64,000 bases of DNA from Clostridia bacterium (lineage in GTDB: Bacteria; Bacillota; Clostridia; Oscillospirales; Oscillospiraceae): positions 186,001 to 250,000 of the forward strand of contig SAAS01000001.1 in assembly GCA_009929315.1 (NCBI GenBank), read 5' to 3'. The notes below the pieces were generated by a model. The model had not been told where the DNA came from. It saw only the letters and a program-made list of their open reading frames with translations, and did no database searches. The position numbers were made by a program, and so were the translations under genes. Shown here piece by piece: positions 39,292 through 49,432 of this stretch. Numbering within the stretch: the stretch's first letter is position 1; each line of letters opens with the position of its first letter.

Positions 39292-41261
39292 AAATAAAAA
39301 AATTGACCGCCTCCTTCGGCAGACTAAAAAATGACACTCTGGAGCTGGGGGACGGGCTTAGTATCGTTTATGCACCCAACGAGAGCGGAAAATCCACCTG
39401 GTGCGGTTTCATTAAGGCTATGCTTTACGGCATTGACAGTACCGCCCGCGAAAAGGGCGGCGTTAAGCCGGATAAAGTCAAGTTTTCGCCTTGGAGCGGC
39501 GCGCCGATGGCGGGTACAATGGACATAGAATACGAGGGAAAACTTCTTACCCTTTCCAGAAAGGGACGTGAAAGCGCCCCAATGCGTGATTTTACGGTAA
39601 ACTTTACGGGAACCTCAGAAGCAGCACGCAACATTGACCACGCTGCCGTCGGCGAAACTCTTTTAGGCGTTTCAAAGGATGTTTTCGAACGCTCCGCCTT
39701 TATCGGGCAGGGGAATATATCGGCCGGCGGAAGTCCCGAGCTTGAAAAACGAATTTCCGCAATTGTTCAGACAGGCGAAGAAAAATCATCGGTTATCGAG
39801 GCGGAGGAGAGGCTTAGAGCCGCCATCCGCAAACGGCGCTATAACAAGTCGGGAAGGCTTCCGGAGATTGAAAAAGAGCTGAGCGAAATCAGAGAGAGCC
39901 TTTCGGAAAATTTGCGGGAATCGCAGAAGGGCGAGGAACTGAAAAAGGCTAAGGCGCAGGCGCTTGAGCGCCGCGACACTATGCTTAACAAGGTTTCAGA
40001 GCTGAGAAAAGGTACAAGGCGTGAAACGCTGGAAAAGCTGTCGCAGTCTCGCAACAGGGTCAAGGAGCTGGAGTCAAGCCTTTTTGAAAGACGAAATGAG
40101 CTTGCTGGCGCGGAGAGAAAACTTGACGGTGAAGTCTTCGGAAGAGCGGAGCCGGAAGTCTGCCGAGCTAAGGTCAAAGACGACACGGAAAATCTTAAGA
40201 GACTCGAAGACAATGCAAAAAAAGGCGGGAGCACGGCGCTTAACTATGCCGTATTGGCGCTGTTTGCCCTTGCGGCGATTGCTTTCGAGCTTTTGGCGGA
40301 TTTTAATGTTTTGCGCATTTCGGGCTTAATTGGCTACCTTCCGCGAATTGCTGCGGGCGTTCTTGCGCTCGCCCAGCTTGTTCGTATAATTGTAATCCGT
40401 AACAGACGAAAGGAAATTTCATCTCAAAAACTGGAAATACTTAACCGATACGGCGCGAAAACCGCTGACAATATTGTAGAGCTACTTGTAACTCACGAGA
40501 AGAATTTTGCCGATTATCTCGCGGCGGTCAAGGAAAGCGAGTCGGTTTCCGAGAAACTTGAAAACGTCAAAAAAGAGCAGGCAGAGCTGGACACCTCGCT
40601 GCTTTCAGATTTGGACTTTAACGCCTCGGGCAGCGAAACCGCGCTCGCGGCAAAGCTTCTTGAGGAAGCGGAGCTGGCTTTGCGGTCAATCAGAGAGGAA
40701 AGCGCGCTTTGGGAAGGAAGACAGAGTGTCTTAAAAGATCCCGTGGAGCAAAAAGCGAGGTTAATCGAACTTGTAAAAGAGCAGGAAAAGCTCACGAAGG
40801 AATATGACGCTCTCACATTGGCGCTTGAAACCCTTACAGCGGCGGGCGGGGAGATTTCGCACAAAATTACTCCGCAGCTAAGCAAGCGAACGGCGGAAAT
40901 TTTCGCCAAACTCACCGACTCGCGCTATGACGCGGTTTTGCTTGACAGGGAGCTGAAGGCAGCGGCAGTGCCACAGGGCGACTCGATAGCAAGGGACACG
41001 GCGTTTTTAAGCACGGGAGCCGTTGACCAGCTTTACCTTGCGGTCAGGCTTGCCGTGTGCGAGCTTGCCCTCCCAGCGGAAAAAGCCTGCCCGATAATCT
41101 TGGACGATGCTCTTGTCAATTTCGACGATGAGCGCTGCGCCAAGGCGCTTGAGTTGCTGCGGGAGCTTGCCGCGCAGCGGCAAATTGTTCTTTTCACCTG
41201 CCACAGGCGCGAACCGGAACTTATGAAAAACGCCTGCGATGTGCGTATAATCGAAATTTGA
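39288..41261 (+). CDS. SbcC/YhaN-like AAA ATPase (TTG start)
   Basis: The 657-residue protein starts with TTG inside the overlap. Walker A is APNESGKST (about 30-38), and Walker B is CPIILDDALVNFDD near 606-619. Between them are coiled-coil arms and, unlike classic SbcC, a pair of hydrophobic segments (about 310-370), the arrangement of YhaN-type proteins. It should pair with the SbcD-like protein in DNA end processing, perhaps at the membrane. Confidence 0.8.
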   Translation: MKIKKLTASFGRLKNDTLELGDGLSIVYAPNESGKSTWCGFIKAMLYGIDSTAREKGGVKPDKVKFSPWSGAPMAGTMDIEYEGKLLTLSRKGRESAPMRDFTVNFTGTSEAARNIDHAAVGETLLGVSKDVFERSAFIGQGNISAGGSPELEKRISAIVQTGEEKSSVIEAEERLRAAIRKRRYNKSGRLPEIEKELSEIRESLSENLRESQKGEELKKAKAQALERRDTMLNKVSELRKGTRRETLEKLSQSRNRVKELESSLFERRNELAGAERKLDGEVFGRAEPEVCRAKVKDDTENLKRLEDNAKKGGSTALNYAVLALFALAAIAFELLADFNVLRISGLIGYLPRIAAGVLALAQLVRIIVIRNRRKEISSQKLEILNRYGAKTADNIVELLVTHEKNFADYLAAVKESESVSEKLENVKKEQAELDTSLLSDLDFNASGSETALAAKLLEEAELALRSIREESALWEGRQSVLKDPVEQKARLIELVKEQEKLTKEYDALTLALETLTAAGGEISHKITPQLSKRTAEIFAKLTDSRYDAVLLDRELKAAAVPQGDSIARDTAFLSTGAVDQLYLAVRLAVCELALPAEKACPIILDDALVNFDDERCAKALELLRELAAQRQIVLFTCHRREPELMKNACDVRIIEI

Positions 41262-41321
41262 GCGCATGATTTATCAGGGGCTTTTTATGACAGTGCCAAT
41301 TAAATTTTGAAAGGAAGCCGA

Positions 41322-42317
41322 ATGAATACTTTTGGTGAAAAATTAAAATTAACGATATTCGGTGAATCCCACGGCGAGGCAATCGGAATGGTGTTGGACG
41401 GCTTCCCCGCGGGCGAGAGCATTGACCTCGACGGCGTAAAGCAGGAGCTTGAACGCCGCGCTCCGGGAAAATCCGAACTGAGCACACCCAGAACCGAGGC
41501 GGACGAACCCTTATTCTTAAGCGGCCTTTTCAACGGCTGCAGCACAGGCGCTCCCCTTTGCGCGATAATTAAAAACACGGATACTAAATCCGGTGACTAC
41601 AAGCCTGAAAAACCGCGTCCAGGGCATGCGGATTTGACAGCGCAGATAAAGTATAACGGCTTTTCTGATTTCCGAGGAGGCGGTCCCTTCAGCGGAAGGC
41701 TTACGGCGGCAATGGTAATTGCCGGCGCTGTCTGTAAACAGGCGCTGTTGAGGCGCGGAATTTCGGTTGAGGCTTTAATTTCCCGCGTCGGCTCCGCAAA
41801 ATGCACGGTGCCCGATTTTGAGTTCGAAATGCGCAAGGAAATACTAGACGCCCGAGCAAGCGGCGACAGTGTAGGCGGCGTTATCGAATGCGTCGCCGCG
41901 GGACTTCCGGCGGGACTTGGCGGCCTCATGTTCGGCGGAATGGAAAGCAGAATTTCAGCGGCTCTTTACGCGATTCCGGGCGTTAAGGGCGTTGAGTTCG
42001 GAGCGGGCTTCGAGATTGCAAAAATGCGCGGTTCGCAGGCAAACGATCCGATCAGGCTTGAGGACGGAAGAATTTTCACGGAAACGAACAACGCCGGTGG
42101 AATAAACGGAGGAATTACAAACGGAATGCCGCTCGTGGTGCGCTGCGCCTTCCGCCCTACTCCCTCAATAAGCCGCGAGCAAAATACGGTTGATTTGTCT
42201 GCAAAAGAGAACACAACCGTACGAGTTGTCGGTCGGCATGACCCTTGTATTGTTCCGCGAGCCGTTCCCGTGGTGGAGAGCATGGTGGCGTTTTGCATTA
42301 TGGACGCCTTAATATGA
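41322..42317 (+). CDS. aroC: Chorismate synthase
   Basis: ATG 41322 follows AAAGGAAG; an upstream TTG in frame is not used. The 331 residues are shorter than most AroC (350-390). GESHGEAIG (14-22), TDTKSGDY, RPGHAD and FRGGGPFSGRLTAA, and RHDPCIVPRAVPVVE near the C-terminus are AroC signatures. It converts EPSP to chorismate with reduced FMN. It sits after the SbcCD-like pair with a 60-bp gap. Confidence 0.95.
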   Translation: MNTFGEKLKLTIFGESHGEAIGMVLDGFPAGESIDLDGVKQELERRAPGKSELSTPRTEADEPLFLSGLFNGCSTGAPLCAIIKNTDTKSGDYKPEKPRPGHADLTAQIKYNGFSDFRGGGPFSGRLTAAMVIAGAVCKQALLRRGISVEALISRVGSAKCTVPDFEFEMRKEILDARASGDSVGGVIECVAAGLPAGLGGLMFGGMESRISAALYAIPGVKGVEFGAGFEIAKMRGSQANDPIRLEDGRIFTETNNAGGINGGITNGMPLVVRCAFRPTPSISREQNTVDLSAKENTTVRVVGRHDPCIVPRAVPVVESMVAFCIMDALI

Positions 42318-42405
42318 CAGTAATCGCAGAGATTTCGGTACAGAATATCTTACTTGGCAAAGGACAGAAAAAACACGGGTTTACCGTGAGAAAAGAGAGC
42401 TAATC

Positions 42406-43395
42406 ATGGACGAAAAAGAAAAAGAGCTGTTGGAAGAAGAAAAAAGCGAAATGTCAGCGGATGAGATAAGCGAACAAGCGGCGGATGAAGCCGCGGCGGA
42501 GGCACCGCTTTTAGATGAACCCGCACAGAAAGTCAAGAATACGAGGCTGCGCAATGCACTGCTCCGCGCGGGCGCGGCGCTGCTCGCGGCACTTATCCTG
42601 CTCGCCGTGACGGGACGTTCGCTGATTGACCTAAAAAAGGGTGCAACCGCCACGAACGCGATTCAGGACGAGGAACTGGGTTCCTTCGTTAAATGCCAGG
42701 TTTTTGCGTTTCTCGGCTTCTATGATGCGGGAGCTGACGCTTCGGGCGAGGCAAGTGCAGAAACGGCCGGCGCAAGCACGGGTGAATATGCTCTTGTGCC
42801 TATGAGCGACAAGTTTGTCACGGTTCACTTTTCAAAGCGTTATCTTCAATCTGCCGATGAAATTGAGGCGGAAACCTACCGTTTCATTAACGGCGAGATA
42901 AGCTCCTTTGACAAATATGTGGTGGTTGAAGGAACAACGGCCACTCTTTCCGAAGAAATGTCCACTAAGATGTACGACTGGTTTGCCCTTAACAAGGATT
43001 GGATGGTTCAAGCGGGCGTAATCACCGATACACAGGACAACGCCGATTATCTCTCGGATACGGTGCTTGAGGTTGACGTTGTCAACTCAATGAGCGAAAC
43101 ACTTGTTTATGTGCTGGCCGCCCTTGCAGCTGCCTGTGTGCTTTATATCATAGTTGAGCTCGTGCTAATGGCAACAGGTTTCTATCTCGACGGAGCCAAA
43201 AAGAAAAAGGAAAAAGACGTAGCACAGGACGATTCTGACGACAATGATCTGACGGACGAAGCCGAGGCTGTCTCTGAAACCGAAGTTGCGGCAGCCGAGA
43301 ATACCGGAAGCTCTGATGAAAGCGAAAAATCCGAGGAATCGGCGGAGGAGTCCGAAAAAACGGCAAAAGCCGAAGCTGAAGAGGATAAGGAATGA
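42406..43395 (+). CDS. Acidic two-span membrane protein, unknown
   Basis: The 329-residue protein has a Glu-rich N-terminal ~40 residues, membrane spans at about 49-70 and 228-252, and a strongly acidic Lys/Glu/Ser tail from about 265. The extracytoplasmic domain between the spans (about 160 residues) includes no catalytic motif I know. ATGA overlaps the RlmL-like gene. Repeat-poor; no family recognised. Both termini cytoplasmic is the simplest topology. Confidence 0.7.
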   Translation: MDEKEKELLEEEKSEMSADEISEQAADEAAAEAPLLDEPAQKVKNTRLRNALLRAGAALLAALILLAVTGRSLIDLKKGATATNAIQDEELGSFVKCQVFAFLGFYDAGADASGEASAETAGASTGEYALVPMSDKFVTVHFSKRYLQSADEIEAETYRFINGEISSFDKYVVVEGTTATLSEEMSTKMYDWFALNKDWMVQAGVITDTQDNADYLSDTVLEVDVVNSMSETLVYVLAALAAACVLYIIVELVLMATGFYLDGAKKKKEKDVAQDDSDDNDLTDEAEAVSETEVAAAENTGSSDESEKSEESAEESEKTAKAEAEEDKE

Positions 43396-44504
43396 ATCTG
43401 ACTTTTTGCGCGCCCTGCCACTTCGGTCTTGAAGGTTTGGTGGCGGACGAAATGCGGCGTCTGGATTTCAAGAATGTCCGCGCAGAAAACGGACGTGTCC
43501 GCTTTGACGGCAAAGAGGCCGAGCTTGCGAAGGCGAGCGTCAATCTCCGCTGTGCCGAGAGGCTTCTGGTCGAGGTCGGGAGCTTTCCAGCGAGTACCTT
43601 TGATGAGCTCTTCGAGGGAGTCAAGGCACTGCCGTTCGAGGATTTTATTCCGAAAAACGGACGATTTCCCGTCAAAGGCTACAGCCTCACCTCTAAGCTC
43701 TTTTCGATTTCTGACTGCCAGAGCATAGTGAAAAAAGCGGTGGTCACAAGACTTTCGCAGAAATACGGGCTTGAGTGGTTTCCCGAGGACGGCGAAACCG
43801 TTCAAATCCAGTTCGCGATAATGAACGATGTTGCCACGATTTATCTTGACACAAGCGGAGAGGGCCTGCATAAACGCGGTTACCGTCCCGCTCATGTCGC
43901 GGCGCCTCTGAGCGAAACCCTTGCCGCGGCAATGGTCATTCTTTCACGCTATCGCGGCAGGGACGATTTTGTCGACCCCTTCTGCGGCAGCGGAACTCTT
44001 CCCATCGAAGCCGCGCTCATCGCGAAAAACCGCGCCCCTGGACTTAAGCGCCGTTTCGCGGCGGAGCAGTGGTCCTGCTTCGAGCAAAGGGTCTGGCGCG
44101 AGGCCCGCGAGGAGGCCCCCTCCCGGGAGTTTAAGGGTAATTACCGGATTTTCGGCTCCGACATCGACCCCGAGGCCGTTGCAATTGCCAAGAAAAACGC
44201 CGCGCTCGCAGGTGTTGACGACTTCGTTTCGTTTGCGGTTGCCGATGCTACCAAGTTTGACCGCAAAACCGAGAGAGGTGTCATCGTGACAAACCCGCCC
44301 TACGGTGAGAGAATTATGGAAAAACGGGAGGCGGAGGGGCTTTACAGCGCCTTTGGCAAGGCCTATTTCGCAAGTGAAAACTGGAAGCTGTATCTTCTAT
44401 CCTCGCACACCGAATTTGAACGCACTTTTGGGAGAAACGCCGACAAAAAGCGCAAGCTGTATAACGGAATGATTAAGTGCGACCTGTATATGTATTTGAA
44501 GTGA
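43392..44504 (+). CDS. RlmL/TrmN-like rRNA methyltransferase
   Basis: The 370-residue protein has a THUMP domain in the first ~150 residues, and a class I SAM methyltransferase domain with PFCGSGTLPIEAALIA (about 195-210) and TNPPYGER (near 301-308), the N2-guanine MTase signature NPPY. It is the YpsC/RlmL-N type and probably methylates a guanine of 23S rRNA. It overlaps the acidic membrane-protein gene by ATGA. Confidence 0.85.
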   Translation: MNLTFCAPCHFGLEGLVADEMRRLDFKNVRAENGRVRFDGKEAELAKASVNLRCAERLLVEVGSFPASTFDELFEGVKALPFEDFIPKNGRFPVKGYSLTSKLFSISDCQSIVKKAVVTRLSQKYGLEWFPEDGETVQIQFAIMNDVATIYLDTSGEGLHKRGYRPAHVAAPLSETLAAAMVILSRYRGRDDFVDPFCGSGTLPIEAALIAKNRAPGLKRRFAAEQWSCFEQRVWREAREEAPSREFKGNYRIFGSDIDPEAVAIAKKNAALAGVDDFVSFAVADATKFDRKTERGVIVTNPPYGERIMEKREAEGLYSAFGKAYFASENWKLYLLSSHTEFERTFGRNADKKRKLYNGMIKCDLYMYLK

Positions 44505-44616
44505 TGAAGGCTTAAATTCGGGTTTTACCGTTTTTTACAATCTAGGCTTGTCAAGGTCGAAAATCATTTCTTCTTTGCGAAAAGAAGAAACGATTTTCAA
44601 TTTCAAAGAAGAAACG

Positions 44617-44651
44617 CCAAAGGGGGCTTTTCACAAAGCCGCCCCCTTTGG
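44617..44651. repeat. Palindrome CCAAAGGGGGC / GCCCCCTTTGG
   Basis: Perfect 11-bp arms, with CTTT / AAAG continuing into the stem before a small loop. No T-run. Looks like a dispersed intergenic element of the type common in related Clostridia (recalled). Confidence 0.6.
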
Positions 44652-44931
44652 AATCCCCTCCAAAACCATAAACACAAGCCACAGAAGGACACTTTGTGCG
44701 CAGGCATATTACCCCGACTACAAACAGCGAGCCTCAGTCTTTTTCCGATAATTTAAGGTAACGTATCTTTGCTGAACGGTGAAGAGTACGGCGGAGTAAG
44801 TAAGCCCACGGCACCCAAAGCTTGGTCACCCGCACATTGGGAAGAAGGTAGCTTGACCCTTAGGTTTCCGCCGCGTCTTTTCTCTACGGAAATTGCTAAA
44901 AACCATTTCTCTTTTCCTCGCGGAAAAAGAG

Positions 44932-44951
44932 AAACGGTTGTTAGCTTTGGT
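44932..44951 (+). repeat. 20-nt direct repeat, copy 1
   Basis: Begins AAACGGTTGTTAGC and recurs identically at 44987-45006, a period of 55 bp; a shortened variant (CTTGTTAGC then GCTTTGG) follows near 45013. Confidence 0.65.
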
Positions 44952-44986
44952 TCAACAAGCCAAAGGCTTGCTGTCTGAAAAAAGAT

Positions 44987-45006
44987 AAACGGTTGTTAGC
45001 TTTGGT
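44987..45006 (+). repeat. 20-nt direct repeat, copy 2
   Basis: Second copy of the repeat at 44932. Lies about 175 bp upstream of the groES promoter. Confidence 0.65.
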
Positions 45007-45181
45007 AAAGCGGAACGCTTGTTAGCATGGCTTTGGCAATCCGGCCCGGAATTTTCACCAGGCCACTTACGCAATTAGGAGGAATAGCGAGCAAATCGAT
45101 GTCCGAAGTCGTAATAAGGGGATAATCGTGATTTTAACGAAATATTAGCAGTTTTCAGCGCTAAAATCGTCAAAATAAAGC

Positions 45182-45210
45182 TTGCAGAATATTACTGTAT
45201 GGATTATTAT
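45182..45210 (+). promoter_or_regulatory. Promoter of groESL
   Basis: TTGCAG (45182-45187), 17 nt, TATTAT (45205-45210), immediately followed by the CIRCE operator. Confidence 0.85.
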
Positions 45211-45218
45211 ATAATTCG

Positions 45219-45245
45219 TTAGCACTCGATGACGATGAGTGCTAA
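45219..45245. promoter_or_regulatory. CIRCE operator (HrcA site)
   Basis: TTAGCACTC-N9-GAGTGCTAA, a perfect CIRCE element 40 bp upstream of groES. HrcA repression of groESL is expected; hrcA is not in this window. Confidence 0.97.
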
Positions 45246-45284
45246 CGACCATAATAACTTAAATATTTTTAGGAGGCATATAAA

Positions 45285-45572
45285 ATGAATATCAAACCCA
45301 TAGGTGACAGAGTTGTTATTAAGCAGATTGAAGCTGAAGAAAAGACAAAGAGCGGCATCGTTCTCACAAACGCCGCAAAAGAAAAGCCCCCCATTTTCGA
45401 AGTTGTTGTCGTCGGAGACGGCAAACAGAACGACGGAACAGAAGTCAAAATGATTGTCAAGGCAGGCGACAAGGTTGTTGCCAACAAGCACGCGGGCTAT
45501 ACCACAAAGATAAATGACGAGGAAGTCACCGTTATTCCTCAGAACCAGATAATGGCGCTCATAATCGACTGA
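45285..45572 (+). CDS. groES: Co-chaperonin GroES
   Basis: 95 residues, starting MNIKPIGDRVVIKQIE after AGGAGG, with the mobile-loop segment EEKTKSGIVLTNAAKEKP (about residues 17-34) and the dome and C-terminal region of the family. Caps GroEL in the cytoplasm. First gene of the CIRCE operon, followed after 91 nt by groEL. Confidence 0.97.
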   Translation: MNIKPIGDRVVIKQIEAEEKTKSGIVLTNAAKEKPPIFEVVVVGDGKQNDGTEVKMIVKAGDKVVANKHAGYTTKINDEEVTVIPQNQIMALIID

Positions 45573-45636
45573 ACAAGCAAAAACGGCTGCCTAAAGCGAG
45601 CATAAGTTCGCTCAGGCTTTGCCCATAATATTTTAA

Positions 45637-47307
<1,671 letters not shown>

Positions 47308-47327
47308 GCATATAACAAGCCGAATTT

Positions 47328-47366
47328 ATATCGCCCCGCGGATGAAAACCATCCGCGGGGCGATAT
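47328..47366 (+). terminator. Terminator after groEL
   Basis: ATATCGCCCCGCGGAT and its complement form a 16-bp GC-rich stem with a 7-nt loop. The tail is only weakly T-rich (TTTGC). Confidence 0.75.
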
Positions 47367-47372
47367 TTGCGC

Positions 47373-47401
47373 TTGACATAATATTCAAGACAAGTTAGAA
47401 T
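47373..47401 (+). promoter_or_regulatory. Promoter of rny
   Basis: TTGACA (47373-47378), 17 nt, TAGAAT (47396-47401). It leaves a leader of about 140 nt before the rny ATG. Confidence 0.75.
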
Positions 47402-47548
47402 AAGCTGATGATATTTTAAGGATAGGGGAAATCCTTTTACGTTCATTGCACTTTTAACGGTAAACACACAAAATGAATGTTTATCCGTATTTAATTAGTT
47501 ATGCAGGCCACCGAATTCATAAAATGAAAAGGAGGTGTGTAACTTACT

Positions 47549-49105
47549 ATGCCTATTCCCATTGGTTGGATTATCGGCATCATCGTTTTATTGGTGCTGG
47601 TTTTTATTCTTGCTTTTTTACTCGGAATATTATATCGCAAACGCGTTTCGGAACGTGAAATTCAAAGCGCCGAGGAAGAAGCCAAAAGAATTATAAACGA
47701 GTCTATCAAAACCGCGGAAAATAAGCGGAGAGAGGCTCTTTTAGAGGCAAAGGAAGAAATACACAAAAGCCGCGCGGAATATGAACGCGAGGTTAAAGAA
47801 CGCAGAGCGGAGCTTTTAAAGCAGGAGCGCAGACTTCAGCAAAAAGAAGAAATGCTCGACAAGAAAACAGAGCTGATCGAGAATAAAACCGAGCAGCTCA
47901 GCAGAAAAATCGCGGAAGCCGAAGAACACAAAGAAGAAATCGTGCTCCTCAAGCGCAGTCAGCTCGAAATGCTGGAGAAAATTTCCGGTTATACGGTTGA
48001 AGAAGCTAAGGAACACATAATCGAAAACCTCAAGAGCGAGGTTACTCACGAAATGGCCCTTAAGATTAAGGATGCCGAAGCAAAGTACAAAGAGGAAGCG
48101 GATGCCCGCGCCAGAGAGATTATTACTCTTGCAATCCAGCGCTGCGCGGCAGACCACGCTTCTGAGGTCACAGTTTCCGTCGTACCTCTCCCCAACGACG
48201 AAATGAAGGGCCGCATTATAGGCCGCGAGGGTCGCAATATAAGAGCTATCGAAACTCTTACGGGGGTCGACCTCATTATAGACGACACTCCCGAAGCAAT
48301 CACTCTGTCAAGCTTTGATCCCGTCAGACGCGAGGTTGCGCGTCTTTCGCTCGAAAAGCTCATACAGGACGGGCGTATTCACCCGGCCAGAATCGAAGAA
48401 ATGGTCGCAAAGGCACAAAAAGAGGTCGCTGCAACAATCAAAGCCGAGGGCGAGCGGGCGGTATTTGAAACCAACGTCCACGGTCTGCACCCCGATATTA
48501 TCAAGCTTTTGGGCCGCATGAAGTACCGCACCAGCTACGGACAGAATGTTTTGAGCCACTCCATCGAGGTTTCGCACATTTCGGGGCTTATCGCCGCGGA
48601 GCTTGGCGTTAACGTAACCCTTGCAAAAAGAGCGGGACTTCTTCACGACATCGGCAAGGCAATCGACCACGAGGTCGAGGGAAGCCATGTCACCATCGGC
48701 GTAGACTTAGCGCGCAAGTACAAGGAGAGCGAAGAGGTTATCCACGCTATCCACGCGCACCACGGTGATGTCGAGCCGCACACAGTTATCGCCTGCATAG
48801 TTCAGGCGGCTGACACAATCTCGGCGGCCCGTCCCGGCGCACGCCGTGAAAACATCGAAAACTACGTCAAGCGTCTTGAGAAGCTTGAAGAAGTATCAAA
48901 GAGCTTTTCGGGTGTTGAAAGCTGCTATGCAATTCAGGCAGGCCGCGAAATCCGCATAATGGTCAAGCCCGACGAAATTTCGGAGGACAATATGGTTCTC
49001 CTTGCCCGTGAAATCGCCAAGAAAATCGAGAGCGAGCTGACCTATCCCGGGCAAATTAAGGTTCATGTTCTCCGCGAAACAAAAGCGGTTGAATATGCAA
49101 AATAA
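47549..49105 (+). CDS. rny: Ribonuclease Y
   Basis: The 518-residue protein follows AAAGGAGGTG. One N-terminal membrane span (about 5-28), a long coiled coil to about 195, a KH domain ([15 protein letters not shown], near 225-239) and an HD domain ([12 protein letters not shown] near 370, then HHGD) appear in the standard order. It is the membrane-anchored endoribonuclease of mRNA decay in Firmicutes. It is here not adjacent to ymdB, unlike in Bacillus. Confidence 0.96.
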   Translation: MPIPIGWIIGIIVLLVLVFILAFLLGILYRKRVSEREIQSAEEEAKRIINESIKTAENKRREALLEAKEEIHKSRAEYEREVKERRAELLKQERRLQQKEEMLDKKTELIENKTEQLSRKIAEAEEHKEEIVLLKRSQLEMLEKISGYTVEEAKEHIIENLKSEVTHEMALKIKDAEAKYKEEADARAREIITLAIQRCAADHASEVTVSVVPLPNDEMKGRIIGREGRNIRAIETLTGVDLIIDDTPEAITLSSFDPVRREVARLSLEKLIQDGRIHPARIEEMVAKAQKEVAATIKAEGERAVFETNVHGLHPDIIKLLGRMKYRTSYGQNVLSHSIEVSHISGLIAAELGVNVTLAKRAGLLHDIGKAIDHEVEGSHVTIGVDLARKYKESEEVIHAIHAHHGDVEPHTVIACIVQAADTISAARPGARRENIENYVKRLEKLEEVSKSFSGVESCYAIQAGREIRIMVKPDEISEDNMVLLAREIAKKIESELTYPGQIKVHVLRETKAVEYAK

Positions 49106-49136
49106 ACGCATTAAAACATTATAAAATTTCACAAAC

Positions 49137-49180
49137 AAGCGCGCTCCAAAAGTATTAAGCTTTTCGGAACGCGCTTTTTT
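49137..49180 (+). terminator. Terminator after rny
   Basis: AAGCGCG-c-TCC ... GGA-a-CGCGCTT stem with AAAAG/CTTTT inner pairs, followed by TTTTT. Confidence 0.85.
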
Positions 49181-49274
49181 CGTCGCTTTAACAAATTGAA
49201 AGCTGCCGAAATTTACAATTGCCCCAAAATGCTTCGGTTTTGCACTCTTCGGTATGTTTTTGGGCAATAAGCTA

Positions 49275-49303
49275 TTGCATTTGGTCACTTAATTGTATAT
49301 ACT
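49275..49303 (+). promoter_or_regulatory. Candidate promoter of the peptide transporter operon
   Basis: TTGCAT (49275-49280), 17 nt, TATACT (49298-49303). The -35 match is modest. The 328-bp gap 49106-49432 otherwise holds only the rny terminator. Confidence 0.35.
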
Positions 49304-49432
49304 GCTTGGGGTAATTGTAAATATTTCTTTAACTTTTCTGCCGCGACTCGTCAAAGAATTATAATAAAAAAGGGCGCTGACGTGAATGTGTTAAGGGAAT
49401 AATATATCAATCATTTTAAGGAGAAAGACGCA

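Larger units (their letters stand above)
44505..45181. other. Non-coding block with hairpins and repeats
   Basis: No convincing gene is seen in this 677-bp stretch between the RlmL-like gene and the groES promoter. It holds hairpins at 44558-44598 (GAAAATC ... GATTTTC with TTCTTCTTT/AAAGAAGAA inside), 44617-44651 and 44901-44939, a CAAGCC/GGCTTG stem near 44957, and a 20-nt direct repeat at 44932 and 44987. The possible ORFs here run through the hairpins and lack ribosome sites. Confidence 0.6.

Noticed and set aside
44548..44978. Plus-strand ORFs of 67-69 codons
   Set aside because: They run through palindromes and repeats and have no ribosome site or recognisable motif.
47473..47658. Small ORF in the rny leader
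   Set aside because: Overlaps the strongly supported rny start and has no ribosome site.
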